Shown: positions 35,523 to 44,297 of the stretch, in pieces
Position numbering within the stretch: the stretch's first letter is position 1
Layout of the letters: each line of letters starts with the position of its first letter
Source of the DNA: Clostridia bacterium
Lineage (GTDB): Bacteria > Bacillota > Clostridia > Christensenellales > Aristaeellaceae
Reading direction: 5' to 3'
NCBI GenBank assembly: GCA_017430225.1
Contig: JAFRNK010000111.1
Span: 1-62,583, forward strand
DNA: 62,583 nt
Translations under genes and position numbers: made by a program
The notes under the pieces: generated by a model
The model's input: the letters and a program-made list of their open reading frames with translations, nothing else
Database searches by the model: none
Told to the model about the DNA's origin: nothing

Positions 35523-35862
35523 CGGACTGGTGCTGCCGACACCGGCAGCGCTGAAAATGAGCTATGAGAGCGTCGGGCGTATGGAAACCACAGCGGACGG
35601 CGCGCTGGCCGCGGACCGGCTGGCGGTGAAACGCCGGGTGAGCCTGACGTGGCGCGGCCTCGGACGGACCGAAGCGGCGCAGGTATTGTCCGCGCTGACG
35701 GACGGTGTGCTCCTGACGGTCGCGCTGCCGGATCCGAAGGCCGGAGCGCAGGCGAGCCTGACAATGATCCTGGTCAGCCTGGACGCGGACCTGATGACGG
35801 TGGAAAGCGGCGGCAGCCCCGGCTGCTGCAGGGATATCACCGCCGTACTGAGGGAGAGGTGA
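35509..35862 (+). CDS. Phage tail protein, DUF6711-like
   Basis: A 117-residue protein. Its opening (MLTIDGLVLPTPAALKMSYES), the middle (DRLAVKRRVSLTWRGLGRTEA) and DGVLLTVALPDPKAG resemble a family of small siphophage tail proteins that lie between the tape measure and the hub. Start at 35509 follows AAGGGAGG. It overlaps the previous gene, so no tape-measure gene can lie between. The next gene starts four bases after its stop. Confidence 0.6.
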   Translation: MLTIDGLVLPTPAALKMSYESVGRMETTADGALAADRLAVKRRVSLTWRGLGRTEAAQVLSALTDGVLLTVALPDPKAGAQASLTMILVSLDADLMTVESGGSPGCCRDITAVLRER

Positions 35863-35866
35863 GCGC

Positions 35867-37366
35867 ATGGCGACTTTGTATCTGAACGCGAGGGACTTCT
35901 ACCTGAAATCCACGTGGACGGGCACCGAAAGCGGCAGCACAGTGCGGTATACGACGCCGTCCATCGCGCGGGAGTACGTGACCTATGCCGCAAGCCAGCT
36001 GCCGCGGGGCGCGGCGGTTCAGCAGGCGATCCTGCGCGTGAGCGCGAGCATCGGCTATACCGGCGGAATCCTGACGGTCAACGGATCGACCGCGCTCGAG
36101 CAGGAGGTTACCCGGCTGTTCATCCCGGACAGCGCGGGGAACTATCCGGACCTGACGCTGGCCTTTACCTACCGGGCATACGGCGGGCAGGGCGGCGAGG
36201 GCAGCCACATGTCGACCACGCATGTGCACAGCGCGGTCATCACCGTGACCTATGAGGCGGGCGACAGCCAGGCGGCGGATACCCGTGCGGCACTGTGGCG
36301 GGCGGCCTGCGCGCCGAACCGCGGGATGGCGCCGTTTGCGGCCCTGTATTTTCCCGACGGCAGCGAGCAGGCGCTGGGACCGGGCGAAATCGTGTCTTTC
36401 CAGCTGGACGAGGGCTGCGGCGACGGGCCGCTCCTGGGTCAGGCGCCCGCGGCGGTGCTCTCGCTGCGGCTGGCGAACGCCGGGCACGAATGGTATCCCA
36501 GCGGCAGCCTGCGGGGCAGCCGCGCCTTGCTCGGCGCGTCGGTCATCATGCGGATGCGCGTGCAGACGGAGCTGGGGCCGGTGCAGGTGCCGCTGGGCAC
36601 CTTTTACATCGACGAGATGCGCGGGAACGAGAACGACGCCTATCTGGAACTGCGGGGCTTCGACGCGATGGCGAACGCGCTGGAAAACGTCTGGAACGAT
36701 ACGACGTCCTATCCGGCGATGTTGACGGACATCCTCGCGAACATCGCCGCCGCCGCGGGGATCGGGGTGGAAGGCGTGCTCGCGTGCAACCGCAGCCAGG
36801 TGATCAGCCGGAAACCGGACTGGGGCGAAGGCTGCACGCTCCGCCAGGCGCTGATGCAGGTATGCGGCGCGGGCGGCGCGTACGCGTACATCACGCGGAC
36901 GGGGCGCCTGGGCATTGCCCCGGCCCGTCCGGACTACGGCGACGCGCTGGCCATGACGGCCGCGCACTATATGCAGCTCAGGCACGACGAGCGGGAGTTT
37001 GTCTTCAACCGTGTGACGGCGTGGCCGCGCGGTACGGCGGACCCGGAGGACGCGGTGACCGACGCCGTGGATGCGGCTCTGCCTGCCCGGCCCCAGAACA
37101 CGCTGACCATCAGGAACAACGCCCTGCTGACGGGCGGCAGCGCGCAGACGCAGGCGCTGCTGGGCGGGCTGAAAACAATGATGACCGGCGCGCGGTGGCA
37201 GGCGCTGCGCCTGACGTGGCGCGGCGACCCGCAGCAGACCGTCGGCCGGGCGATCTTTCTGACCGACCAGGACGGGCGGGTCTTACGGTCGTTTATCGCG
37301 GGTCAGTCATTGTGCTGGGACAGGGGCTTCTTTGCCCGGGCGGTATGCCGTGTTGATTTTTCGTAA
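35867..37366 (+). CDS. Phage tail hub/tip-like protein
   Basis: A 499-residue protein. Residues 1-130 look like a jelly-roll beta domain (LYLNARDFYLKSTWTG, AVQQAILRVSASIGYTGG). Residues about 140-420 resemble the phage tail hub (gp27/Tal N-terminal type): GPGEIVSFQLDEGC, LGTFYIDEMRGNENDAYLELRGFDA, MLTDILANIAAAAGI, and YITRTGRLGIAP. There is no peptidase or lysozyme domain at the C-terminus and no collar or receptor-binding protein after it. The following ABC transporter has its own promoter. GC and codon use look like the neighbouring genes. Confidence 0.6.
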   Translation: MATLYLNARDFYLKSTWTGTESGSTVRYTTPSIAREYVTYAASQLPRGAAVQQAILRVSASIGYTGGILTVNGSTALEQEVTRLFIPDSAGNYPDLTLAFTYRAYGGQGGEGSHMSTTHVHSAVITVTYEAGDSQAADTRAALWRAACAPNRGMAPFAALYFPDGSEQALGPGEIVSFQLDEGCGDGPLLGQAPAAVLSLRLANAGHEWYPSGSLRGSRALLGASVIMRMRVQTELGPVQVPLGTFYIDEMRGNENDAYLELRGFDAMANALENVWNDTTSYPAMLTDILANIAAAAGIGVEGVLACNRSQVISRKPDWGEGCTLRQALMQVCGAGGAYAYITRTGRLGIAPARPDYGDALAMTAAHYMQLRHDEREFVFNRVTAWPRGTADPEDAVTDAVDAALPARPQNTLTIRNNALLTGGSAQTQALLGGLKTMMTGARWQALRLTWRGDPQQTVGRAIFLTDQDGRVLRSFIAGQSLCWDRGFFARAVCRVDFS

Positions 37367-37393
37367 AAATTTCAATTGAAAATCATTAAAAGA

Positions 37394-37422
37394 TTGACTT
37401 TTTGGGAAAATTGTGATATTCT
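37394..37422 (+). promoter_or_regulatory. Promoter of the ABC transporter operon
   Basis: TTGACT (37394-37399), 17 bases, TATTCT (37417-37422), then about 70 bases to the TTG start. Confidence 0.75.
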
Positions 37423-37494
37423 TCTCCAGCAAAAGTTCTAAAAACATGTAGCGTTATTTGTGTATACAAAAAACAGGCCGGGAGGTGACGGCAG

Positions 37495-38487
37495 TTGCAG
37501 AAAAAAGAAGTGGCCATGACCCATCAGCAGCCGGGGAAAAAGCGCAAGAGATTTTCGCTGGACGACCTGCAGCTGTTTTTCCTGAGCCTGCCGACGACCA
37601 TCTGGTATCTGCTGTTCTGCTATATCCCGATGTTCGGTATCCTCATCGCGTTCAAAAAGTATAAAGTCTCGCCGGGCAAGGGCTTTTTGTGGAGCCTGAT
37701 CCACAACAGCCCCTGGTGCGGTCTGGACAATTTCAAATTCCTGTTTTCGTCCAACGCGAAAACGACCGTCGCCATGTTCCGCAACACGGTTTGTTACAAT
37801 ATCGTGTTCATTATTCTGGGCATAGTTATTCCGGTCTCTCTGGCGATCGTTATTTCACATCTGTATTCAAAGCGGCTGGCCAAGGTCTGCCAGACGGCGA
37901 TCTTCCTGCCCCACTTCCTGAGCTGGGTTATCGTCGGCTATTTTGTATATGCGTTCCTGGCCACCAAAGAAGGCCTGGTCAACAATGTCCTGCTCAGTCT
38001 TGGCTCCAAACCGGTCCGATGGTATCAGAAAGAAGCCATGAATTACTGGCCGTTTTTCCTGACCTTCCTGAACGTGTGGAAGGGCGTCGGATACAACATG
38101 ATCGTCTATATGGCCTCTATTCAGGGCATTGACGGCAGCCTGTACGAAGCGGCGGTCATCGACGGCGCGAGCAAGCACCAGCAGACCAAATACATCACGC
38201 TGCCGCTGCTGAAGCCGGTCATCATCATCATGTTCATCATGGCGGTGGGCCGCATCTTCAATTCGGACTTCGGCCTCTTCTACAAGACGACCCGCAATTC
38301 CACTTCCCTGTACAACGTTTATGTTACGCTGGACGTATATGTGTATAACTCCCTGTTCAATTCCACCATCCCGACGTACGGCTACGCGTCTGCCGCCGGA
38401 TTCATGCAGAGCGTGCTCGGCTGCATCACGCTGATGACGGCCAACGCCATCGTGCGCAAGGTGGACAACGAGAACGCGTTCTTCTGA
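37495..38487 (+). CDS. Oligosaccharide ABC transporter permease (LplB-like)
   Basis: A 330-residue membrane protein with six predicted spans. It carries the permease EAA loop (YEAAVIDGASKHQQTKYITLPLLKP), which contacts the ATPase. It is the LplB-type subunit of a CUT1-like importer. The start is TTG at 37495, 6 bases after GGGAGGTGA; an ATG seven codons later has no site. No ATP-binding subunit is encoded in this cluster, so a shared ATPase (MsmK-like) is expected. It is followed by the second permease and binding protein. Confidence 0.92.
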   Translation: MQKKEVAMTHQQPGKKRKRFSLDDLQLFFLSLPTTIWYLLFCYIPMFGILIAFKKYKVSPGKGFLWSLIHNSPWCGLDNFKFLFSSNAKTTVAMFRNTVCYNIVFIILGIVIPVSLAIVISHLYSKRLAKVCQTAIFLPHFLSWVIVGYFVYAFLATKEGLVNNVLLSLGSKPVRWYQKEAMNYWPFFLTFLNVWKGVGYNMIVYMASIQGIDGSLYEAAVIDGASKHQQTKYITLPLLKPVIIIMFIMAVGRIFNSDFGLFYKTTRNSTSLYNVYVTLDVYVYNSLFNSTIPTYGYASAAGFMQSVLGCITLMTANAIVRKVDNENAFF

Positions 38488-38504
38488 GAAAGGAGGGAAA
38501 CGGA

Positions 38505-39473
38505 TTGGCACGTAAAAAAGAAGTCGAAGCTTACAACGAGCTGGACGCGAAGAAAAATGCCTCCAATATGAGCGATGGCATGATACGTTTCAACCGGGTC
38601 TCTCCCGGTACCAACGTCCTGTACTCCCTGCTGTTCATCCTTTTGGCGCTGGTCTGCGTGCTGCCTGTAATATTCGTCATCATCATTTCATTCACTTCTG
38701 AGAATTCTATCGGTCAGTATGGTTACAGTTTCTTCCCCAGGGAACTGTCCATGTCCGCTTACAGGTACGTATGGAACATGCGCAGCCTTGTAGGCCGGGC
38801 ATTTGTCAACTCCATCGGCATTACACTGGTCGGTACGGCGCTGGGCGTCATCCTGACCTCGACGATGGGTTACGCGCTGTCCAGAAGGACATATAAGCTC
38901 CGCGGATTCTTTACGTATTTCATCTTTATCCCCATGCTGTTCCACGGCGGCGTGCTTTCGTCCTATGTGGTCAATACGCAGGTGCTGGGCCTCAAGGATA
39001 CGTACTGGATCCTGATCCTGCCGATGGCGTGTTCGAGTTTCTATATCATCATCATGCGCACCTTCTTTACCTCGACGGTGCCGGATGAGATGATCGAATC
39101 CGGCAAGATCGACGGCGCGAGCCAGCTGAGGATCTTCGTCCAGCTGGTGCTGCCCATCTGCCTGCCGGCCATTGCCACCATCGCGCTCTTCCTGACCTTC
39201 GCGTACTGGAACGAGTGGTACCTGGCCAGCATCTACATTTCTTCCAACCGCTCGGATCTGTTCCCGCTGCAGTTCGTGCTGGTCAGTATCGAGCAGAAGA
39301 TCAGTTTCCTGATCAACAATGCCAGCAACATCGGCGCAGACGCGCAGGACGTGCCCAGCGAGACCATGCGCATGGCGATCGTGGTCATCGCGGTCGTGCC
39401 GATCATGTTCTCTTATCCCTTCTTCCAGAAGTATTACATTTCCGGCCTGACGGTCGGCGCGGTGAAGGGCTGA
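38505..39473 (+). CDS. Oligosaccharide ABC transporter permease (LplC-like)
   Basis: A 322-residue membrane protein with an N-terminal cytoplasmic segment and six spans. The EAA motif is MIESGKIDGASQLRIFVQLVLPI. Start is TTG at 38505 with AGGAGGG upstream; the first ATG in frame is 17 codons later. It pairs with the LplB-like permease 17 bases upstream. Confidence 0.92.
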   Translation: MARKKEVEAYNELDAKKNASNMSDGMIRFNRVSPGTNVLYSLLFILLALVCVLPVIFVIIISFTSENSIGQYGYSFFPRELSMSAYRYVWNMRSLVGRAFVNSIGITLVGTALGVILTSTMGYALSRRTYKLRGFFTYFIFIPMLFHGGVLSSYVVNTQVLGLKDTYWILILPMACSSFYIIIMRTFFTSTVPDEMIESGKIDGASQLRIFVQLVLPICLPAIATIALFLTFAYWNEWYLASIYISSNRSDLFPLQFVLVSIEQKISFLINNASNIGADAQDVPSETMRMAIVVIAVVPIMFSYPFFQKYYISGLTVGAVKG

Positions 39474-39546
39474 TTTTAGGCTATAACGGCTCCAAAGGTC
39501 GGTACAGACTTTGTCCGTTAGCAAAATATTATAGGAGGTACCCCAT

Positions 39547-41013
39547 ATGAAGAAACTGCTTGCAATCCTGTTGGCCGCGATGATGCTTATGTCCATGGTA
39601 AGCTTTGCCGCAGCTGACGAACCCGTCCATCTGGTCTGGTGGCTGTTCACCTCCGCAGATGCTCCCGTTGATTGGCCCGAAGTCGAAGCCAAGCTGAACG
39701 AGATCAGCGCGGAAAAGATCGGCGTTACCTGCGAGTACAAGTGGATGACTGGTGACCAGATCAACCTGGCTCGCGAGAGTGGTGAGTATTTCGACATCGC
39801 TTTCACCTGCGGCTGGTACAATGACTATGCTACCAACGTAGCGTCCGGCAACTTCCTGGATATCGCTCAGCTGATCGAAGAATACGGCCAGGATATGAAG
39901 AAGCTCATGCCCGACAACATCTGGGCCGGCGTCAAGAAGGGCGATGCCATCTACGGCGTACCGCACGTCAAGGACTACGGCAAGGAAGTCTTCTGGATTC
40001 TGGATACCGATTTCTTCGTAGACGAACTGGGCCTCGATCCCACCAGCTATGAAGCGCAGCACATCGGCTTCGAAGAAATGGGCGACTACATGGCGAAGTA
40101 TGTTGAGCTCCATCCCGGCGAAATCCCGCTGAAGATGAACAAAGCCGGTGCGACCAGCTGGTCCAACTGCCTGCTCGACTGGATCTCCATGGAATACTAC
40201 ATCGGCCTGGATTGGGAAAAGAAGGGCACCGATGAAGAGCTGGTCGTCAAGTCCGCGCTGGATGTCCCCGCGTTCACCAAGCGCCTGGAGACCCTGCATG
40301 ACTGGTACCTGAAGGGCTACATCAACCAGGATGCCGCTGTCACCGAGTCCATGCCGCGTTCCATCGCGGGTGTCGTGCAGTCCGGCCAGGGCTGGTTCGG
40401 CGCTGAAACCGTCTGGGCAAATGCCAAAAAGAAGGCCTGCTTCATCTCCCGTTACGACGGCCCGACCCTGGACACCGACGGTCTGATCGGCTCCGTGTCC
40501 TCCATCAGCAGCACCTCCAATCATCCTGTTGAAGCGATGAAGCTGATCAACCTGATGAACAGCGACGAAGAATACCGCACCATCGCCCGTTACGGCATCG
40601 AAGGCAAGCACTATGAAGTGGTTGAACCCGGCATCGTCCGCAGGACCGACCTGGGCAACGCCAACATGAGCCTGGCCGCTTATGCGGAAGGTTCCTACGC
40701 GCTGGGCCCCGTCGAAGCCTCTGCTTTCGAGTCCGTGCCCGCCAACCCCAACCAGTGGACTGAGCTGGTCGAGCGCTATGAGAAGGAAGCTGTTGTTTCC
40801 TCCGCGATCGGCTTCATGTTCGATATCTCCCCCGTTGCCGATCAGTGCCTGGCGATGAAGAACATCTGGGAGCAGTACATCTATGAACTGCAGACCGGTA
40901 CTTCTGACCCCGCTGAAGTCATTCCCGAGCTGAAGGCCGAACTGGAAGGCGTTGGCCTGAACGATGTGCTGGCTGAAGCGCAGCGTCAGCTGAATGAATT
41001 CATGGGCAAATAA
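39547..41013 (+). CDS. ABC transporter substrate-binding protein with DUF3502 tail
   Basis: A 488-residue exported binding protein. Residues 1-22 are a signal peptide (LLAILLAAMMLMSMVSFAAA), but I find no cysteine lipobox, unlike most LplA relatives, so anchoring is unclear. The mature domain is a periplasmic-binding type 1 fold. The C-terminus (GFMFDISPVADQCLAMKNIWEQYI) fits DUF3502. Ribosome site GGAGG 8 bases before ATG. It lies in the same operon as the two permeases and ends at a strong terminator. Confidence 0.92.
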   Translation: MKKLLAILLAAMMLMSMVSFAAADEPVHLVWWLFTSADAPVDWPEVEAKLNEISAEKIGVTCEYKWMTGDQINLARESGEYFDIAFTCGWYNDYATNVASGNFLDIAQLIEEYGQDMKKLMPDNIWAGVKKGDAIYGVPHVKDYGKEVFWILDTDFFVDELGLDPTSYEAQHIGFEEMGDYMAKYVELHPGEIPLKMNKAGATSWSNCLLDWISMEYYIGLDWEKKGTDEELVVKSALDVPAFTKRLETLHDWYLKGYINQDAAVTESMPRSIAGVVQSGQGWFGAETVWANAKKKACFISRYDGPTLDTDGLIGSVSSISSTSNHPVEAMKLINLMNSDEEYRTIARYGIEGKHYEVVEPGIVRRTDLGNANMSLAAYAEGSYALGPVEASAFESVPANPNQWTELVERYEKEAVVSSAIGFMFDISPVADQCLAMKNIWEQYIYELQTGTSDPAEVIPELKAELEGVGLNDVLAEAQRQLNEFMGK

Positions 41014-41060
41014 TTGCTGCTTGAATCAACCCATTCTCCGGTCCAGACAATGACCTGAGA

Positions 41061-41104
41061 AAAGCATCAGGGGCCGTTTCCACCGGAGACGGCCCCGCTT
41101 TTAC
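41061..41104 (+). terminator. Intrinsic terminator after the ABC operon
   Basis: GGGGCCGTTTCC (41070-41081) pairs with GGAGACGGCCCC (41085-41096), then CGCTTTTA. Some read-through to the next gene is possible. Confidence 0.85.
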
Positions 41105-41137
41105 ACTTATAGCTTAAATGCTGAAAAACGGTGATCT

Positions 41138-42289
41138 ATGAACACGAAACCAAAGGTTTTATCCGGCATCGACCGTCTTGACCTGGCGGACGGTGTACTG
41201 CGCGGCAGGCGCGTCGGCCTGATGACCAACCAGACCGGGATCGACCGGCATTTCCGCAGCACGATCGACCTGCTGCACGGGCGGTACTGCCTGACGGCGC
41301 TGTTCGCGGTGGAGCACGGCATCCGCGGGGACGTGCAGGCCGGCCAGGCGTACGAAACGCGGCCGGATCCCGAGACGGGCGTGCCGGTGTACGCGGTGTA
41401 CGGGAAGACGCACCGCCTGACGCCTGAAATGCTGGCGGCGTTCGACGTCTTCTGCTTCGACATGCAGGACGTGGGCGCGAGGTTTTATACCTACCTGTAC
41501 GCCCTTTCCTATGCGATGGAGGAGTGCGCGAAGGCGGGCAAGCCGGTGGTGGTCTTCGACCGCATCAATCCGCTGGGCGGGGAGCGCGTAGAAGGGGCTG
41601 TCCTCGACCCGCGCTTTGCCAGCTATGTGGGGGCTTATCCGCTGCCGACGCGGTACGGGCTGACCATCGGCGAGTACGCGCTGTGGGTCAGGGATCACCT
41701 GCGCCTTGATCTTGATTTGACAGTGATTCCGCTGGAAGGCTGGAAGCGCGGCATGTACGGCGACGAGATTGACCTGCCGTGGGTAGCGCCATCCCCCAAC
41801 TGCGCCAGCCTGCACACGGCGTTTGCCTATGTGGGCACCTGCGTGTTCGAGGGCACGAACGTCTCGGAAGGCCGGGGCACGACCATGCCGTTTGAGTATA
41901 TCGGCGCGCCGTGGATCGACGCGGACCGGCTCGCGGCGCGGATGCGGGAGCACGGGCTGCCGGGGCTCTGGTTCCGGCCGGTTTCTTTTACGCCGGCTGC
42001 GTCCAAGTACGCGGGCGAATCCTGCCATGGCGTCCAGGTGCACATCACGGACCGCCGCGAGGCGCGGGTGGTCGAAGGCGGCCTGACGCTGCTGGACGAG
42101 ATCCGCGCTTTGTATCCGGACAAGCTGGAATATATCCCCAGCACGATGGGCGCGTGGTTTATCGACAAGCTGCTGGGCACGGACGCCTACCGGCTCGGGC
42201 AGTACGACGCCCATGCGCTGATGGAAGCGCACAGGCCCGCGCGGGAAGCGTTTACGGAAGCGCGGAAGCCCTTCCTGCTGTACGATTGA
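41138..42289 (+). CDS. namZ: DUF1343 / NamZ-type exo-beta-N-acetylmuramidase
   Basis: A 383-residue protein of the DUF1343 family, to which B. subtilis NamZ belongs. NamZ removes terminal MurNAc from muropeptide fragments. Conserved blocks include VGLMTNQTGID, EHGIRGDVQAG, QDVGARFYTYLY, PSPNCAS and EGTNVSEGRGTTMPFE. No signal peptide is present, so this copy should act inside the cell on imported fragments. The following genes (GNAT, PIG-L-like, NagZ-like) fit a salvage cluster for amino-sugar oligosaccharides. Confidence 0.85.
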   Translation: MNTKPKVLSGIDRLDLADGVLRGRRVGLMTNQTGIDRHFRSTIDLLHGRYCLTALFAVEHGIRGDVQAGQAYETRPDPETGVPVYAVYGKTHRLTPEMLAAFDVFCFDMQDVGARFYTYLYALSYAMEECAKAGKPVVVFDRINPLGGERVEGAVLDPRFASYVGAYPLPTRYGLTIGEYALWVRDHLRLDLDLTVIPLEGWKRGMYGDEIDLPWVAPSPNCASLHTAFAYVGTCVFEGTNVSEGRGTTMPFEYIGAPWIDADRLAARMREHGLPGLWFRPVSFTPAASKYAGESCHGVQVHITDRREARVVEGGLTLLDEIRALYPDKLEYIPSTMGAWFIDKLLGTDAYRLGQYDAHALMEAHRPAREAFTEARKPFLLYD

Positions 42290-42304
42290 GTAAAGGAGCC
42301 GCCT

Positions 42305-43348
42305 ATGCTGATTCGTCCTTTTCTTCCGACAGACATCCCCGCCGCGATCAGGGTCTGGAACGAGTGCGTCCGACAGGGCGAGGTATTGTACGCACCGATG
42401 ACGGAGGAACGCTTCGGGAAGACGTTTTTTGACCGCGAAGGCTGCGAACCGGACTGCATGTTTGCCGCGGAGTCGGAGGGCCGGCTGTGCGGGTTCGTCC
42501 ATGGCGTGCCGCCGGAAAGTTTCCGGGGCGGAAAACCCGGAAACGCGTATTTGACGGTGCTTCTGGACGATGCGGCTTCGCGCGGGCAGGGAGTCGGAAA
42601 AGCCTTGCTGGAAGCGCTGTGCGGGCACATGAAGGCCCGCGGCGCGGCGACGCTGTTCATCTCCAGCGTCAATCCGGTCAACCTGAGCTGGATTATTCCC
42701 GATACGCCGGGACACGACCATAACAATATGCCCGGCCTGGACGAGGACTGCGCCGGTGCGGGATTCTTCCTGCACGAAGGGTTTGAGCGGCGGTACAGCG
42801 AGGTGGCGATGTATATCGACCTGTCCGATTACCGCATGAGCCCGAAAGTGCCTGCCCTGCAGGAAAAGCTGCGGCAGGAGGGGATCGTGACCGGACCCTA
42901 CGACCCGGCGCTGCATTGCGGCTTCGACCGGCTGTGCGACCGGGTGGGCAGCGAGTACTGGCGCGACGTGCTGCGGACGGAAATCGCCGCGTGGGAAGCC
43001 GGAGAGCCGAACGCGGACAGCCGCTTCTGGGCGGACGGCATCCGGCCTGCCGGTCCGCGCGTCCTGCTGACGGCCACGCACGAGGGCGAAATCGTCGGTT
43101 TTACCGGACCGGTGGACCTGCAGAAGAGCGGCCGCGGCTGGTTTACGGGCATCTGCACGGATCCCGAATACGGACGGCGCGGCATCGCGACGGTGCTGTT
43201 CAACCTGCTGCTGCAGGCGTTCCGGGAGGAAGGCGCGCAGTTTACCACGCTGTTTACCGGCATGGAGAATCCGGCGAAGAAGATCTATACGGAAGCCGGG
43301 CTGCGGCCGGCGAGGGCGTTTACGCTGATGGCAAAACCCCTGGACTGA
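42305..43348 (+). CDS. Double-domain GNAT acetyltransferase
   Basis: A 347-residue protein with two GNAT folds. The first (residues about 1-165) has the acetyl-CoA loop RGQGVGKALLEALCGHMKARG. The second (about 180-347) has RRGIATVLFNLLLQAFREEG. It has a good ribosome site (AAAGGAG) and starts 15 bases after namZ. The acceptor is unknown; the context suggests a sugar or a peptide fragment. One domain may be non-catalytic; I cannot tell which. Confidence 0.85.
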   Translation: MLIRPFLPTDIPAAIRVWNECVRQGEVLYAPMTEERFGKTFFDREGCEPDCMFAAESEGRLCGFVHGVPPESFRGGKPGNAYLTVLLDDAASRGQGVGKALLEALCGHMKARGAATLFISSVNPVNLSWIIPDTPGHDHNNMPGLDEDCAGAGFFLHEGFERRYSEVAMYIDLSDYRMSPKVPALQEKLRQEGIVTGPYDPALHCGFDRLCDRVGSEYWRDVLRTEIAAWEAGEPNADSRFWADGIRPAGPRVLLTATHEGEIVGFTGPVDLQKSGRGWFTGICTDPEYGRRGIATVLFNLLLQAFREEGAQFTTLFTGMENPAKKIYTEAGLRPARAFTLMAKPLD

Positions 43349-43379
43349 CAGGGTTATCATCATACAGGAGGATCATTAT

Positions 43380-44072
43380 ATGCCCAAGACGATCATGGCT
43401 GTCGGCGCGCATACGGGCGACGCGCAGCTCACCTGCGGCATGCTGCTGGCCAAGCACGCGATGGCCGGCGACCGTGTGGTCATCGTGGACCTGACGGCCG
43501 GAGAGCGCGGTACGCCCGCGGGCTGGACGGTGTCGGATTTCCGCGCCTACAACGTGGAGTGCGCGGCCAGGTTCGCGCAAAAGATCGGCGGCGAATCCAT
43601 CGTGCTGGACACCCCGGACGGCGAACTGTACGACACCAAGGAAGCCGAGCTGGCGCTGGCGACGCTCATGCGGCAGTACCAGGCGGACGCGGTGCTGTAC
43701 CACTGGAAAAACAGCCTGCACAAGGATCATGAGGCGGCGCACAGGATCACCGACAACGCGATCTTTTACGCCTCGCTGCGCACCTTCGAGCATCCGCTGC
43801 CGGCCGCGCCGATCCGCCGTTTCATGTGCGCGGAGAACTGGGAGGACGAGCCGGAGTTCATGCCCTACTACTGGTTCGACGTGACCGAGGCCTTCCCCGT
43901 ATGGAAAGAAGCGATCAGAGAGCTGTGGCTCGCCGAGCACAGCACGAGCTTCAAGTACCTGCGCTACTACGAGGCGCTGAGCATCGTGCGCGGCGCGCGC
44001 ATCGGTGTCGACCACGCGACCTGTTTCGGCACTTCGCCCACAGCGAAGCGGCAGAAGCTGGAACTGCTGTAA
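43380..44072 (+). CDS. PIG-L/LmbE-family protein with an altered active-site motif
   Basis: A 230-residue protein of the PIG-L/LmbE de-N-acetylase family. The family motif AHPDDxE reads AHTGDAQ here: the zinc His and second Asp remain, but the first Asp (the usual general base) is Gly and the Glu is Gln. The C-terminal zinc His motif is present (HKDHEAAH). LTAGERGTPAGW is conserved. It may be a deacetylase with a different base or a binding protein. ATG follows AGGAGG. It is the last of three closely packed genes (namZ, GNAT, PIG-L). Confidence 0.8.
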   Translation: MPKTIMAVGAHTGDAQLTCGMLLAKHAMAGDRVVIVDLTAGERGTPAGWTVSDFRAYNVECAARFAQKIGGESIVLDTPDGELYDTKEAELALATLMRQYQADAVLYHWKNSLHKDHEAAHRITDNAIFYASLRTFEHPLPAAPIRRFMCAENWEDEPEFMPYYWFDVTEAFPVWKEAIRELWLAEHSTSFKYLRYYEALSIVRGARIGVDHATCFGTSPTAKRQKLELL

Positions 44073-44075
44073 GGA

Positions 44076-44253
44076 AGTGAGGAGTTAGGAGTGAGGAAGT
44101 AGTAGTTCAGGATGAAATCGCTGAAGCGATTTCTTTGATAAAAAGCTCATATGCCATATCGCCGCGCAGCGGCCGCAAGAATCAGACAAACGCTGTAGCC
44201 AGGCGGAAGCGGTTGAACCTGAACTCCTCACTCCTACTTCCTAACTCCTCACT
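44076..44253. repeat. Dispersed hairpin repeat, family B, copy 2
   Basis: The arms 44076-44111 and 44218-44253 are inverted copies built from GTGAGGAGTTAGGA with a few mismatches. Inside is the hairpin GAAATCGCT/AGCGATTTC (about 44114-44133). The outer and inner hairpins match family B at 17979-18070 in order. No protein is encoded. The element lies between the PIG-L and GH3 genes. Confidence 0.7.
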
Positions 44254-44297
44254 AAAACTCAACTGACATTATAAAAGCTTAAATTGGAGGTATTGTC

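Noticed and set aside
22937-37366. A single intact prophage from the HTH gene to the tail-hub gene
   Set aside because: Between them lie AraC, carA, the ATPase, carB-dapF and other ordinary genes on both strands, without integrase, att repeats or head genes.
41159-43363. 734-codon minus-strand frame opposite namZ and the GNAT gene
   Set aside because: It crosses two well-supported genes on the other strand and shows no motif.
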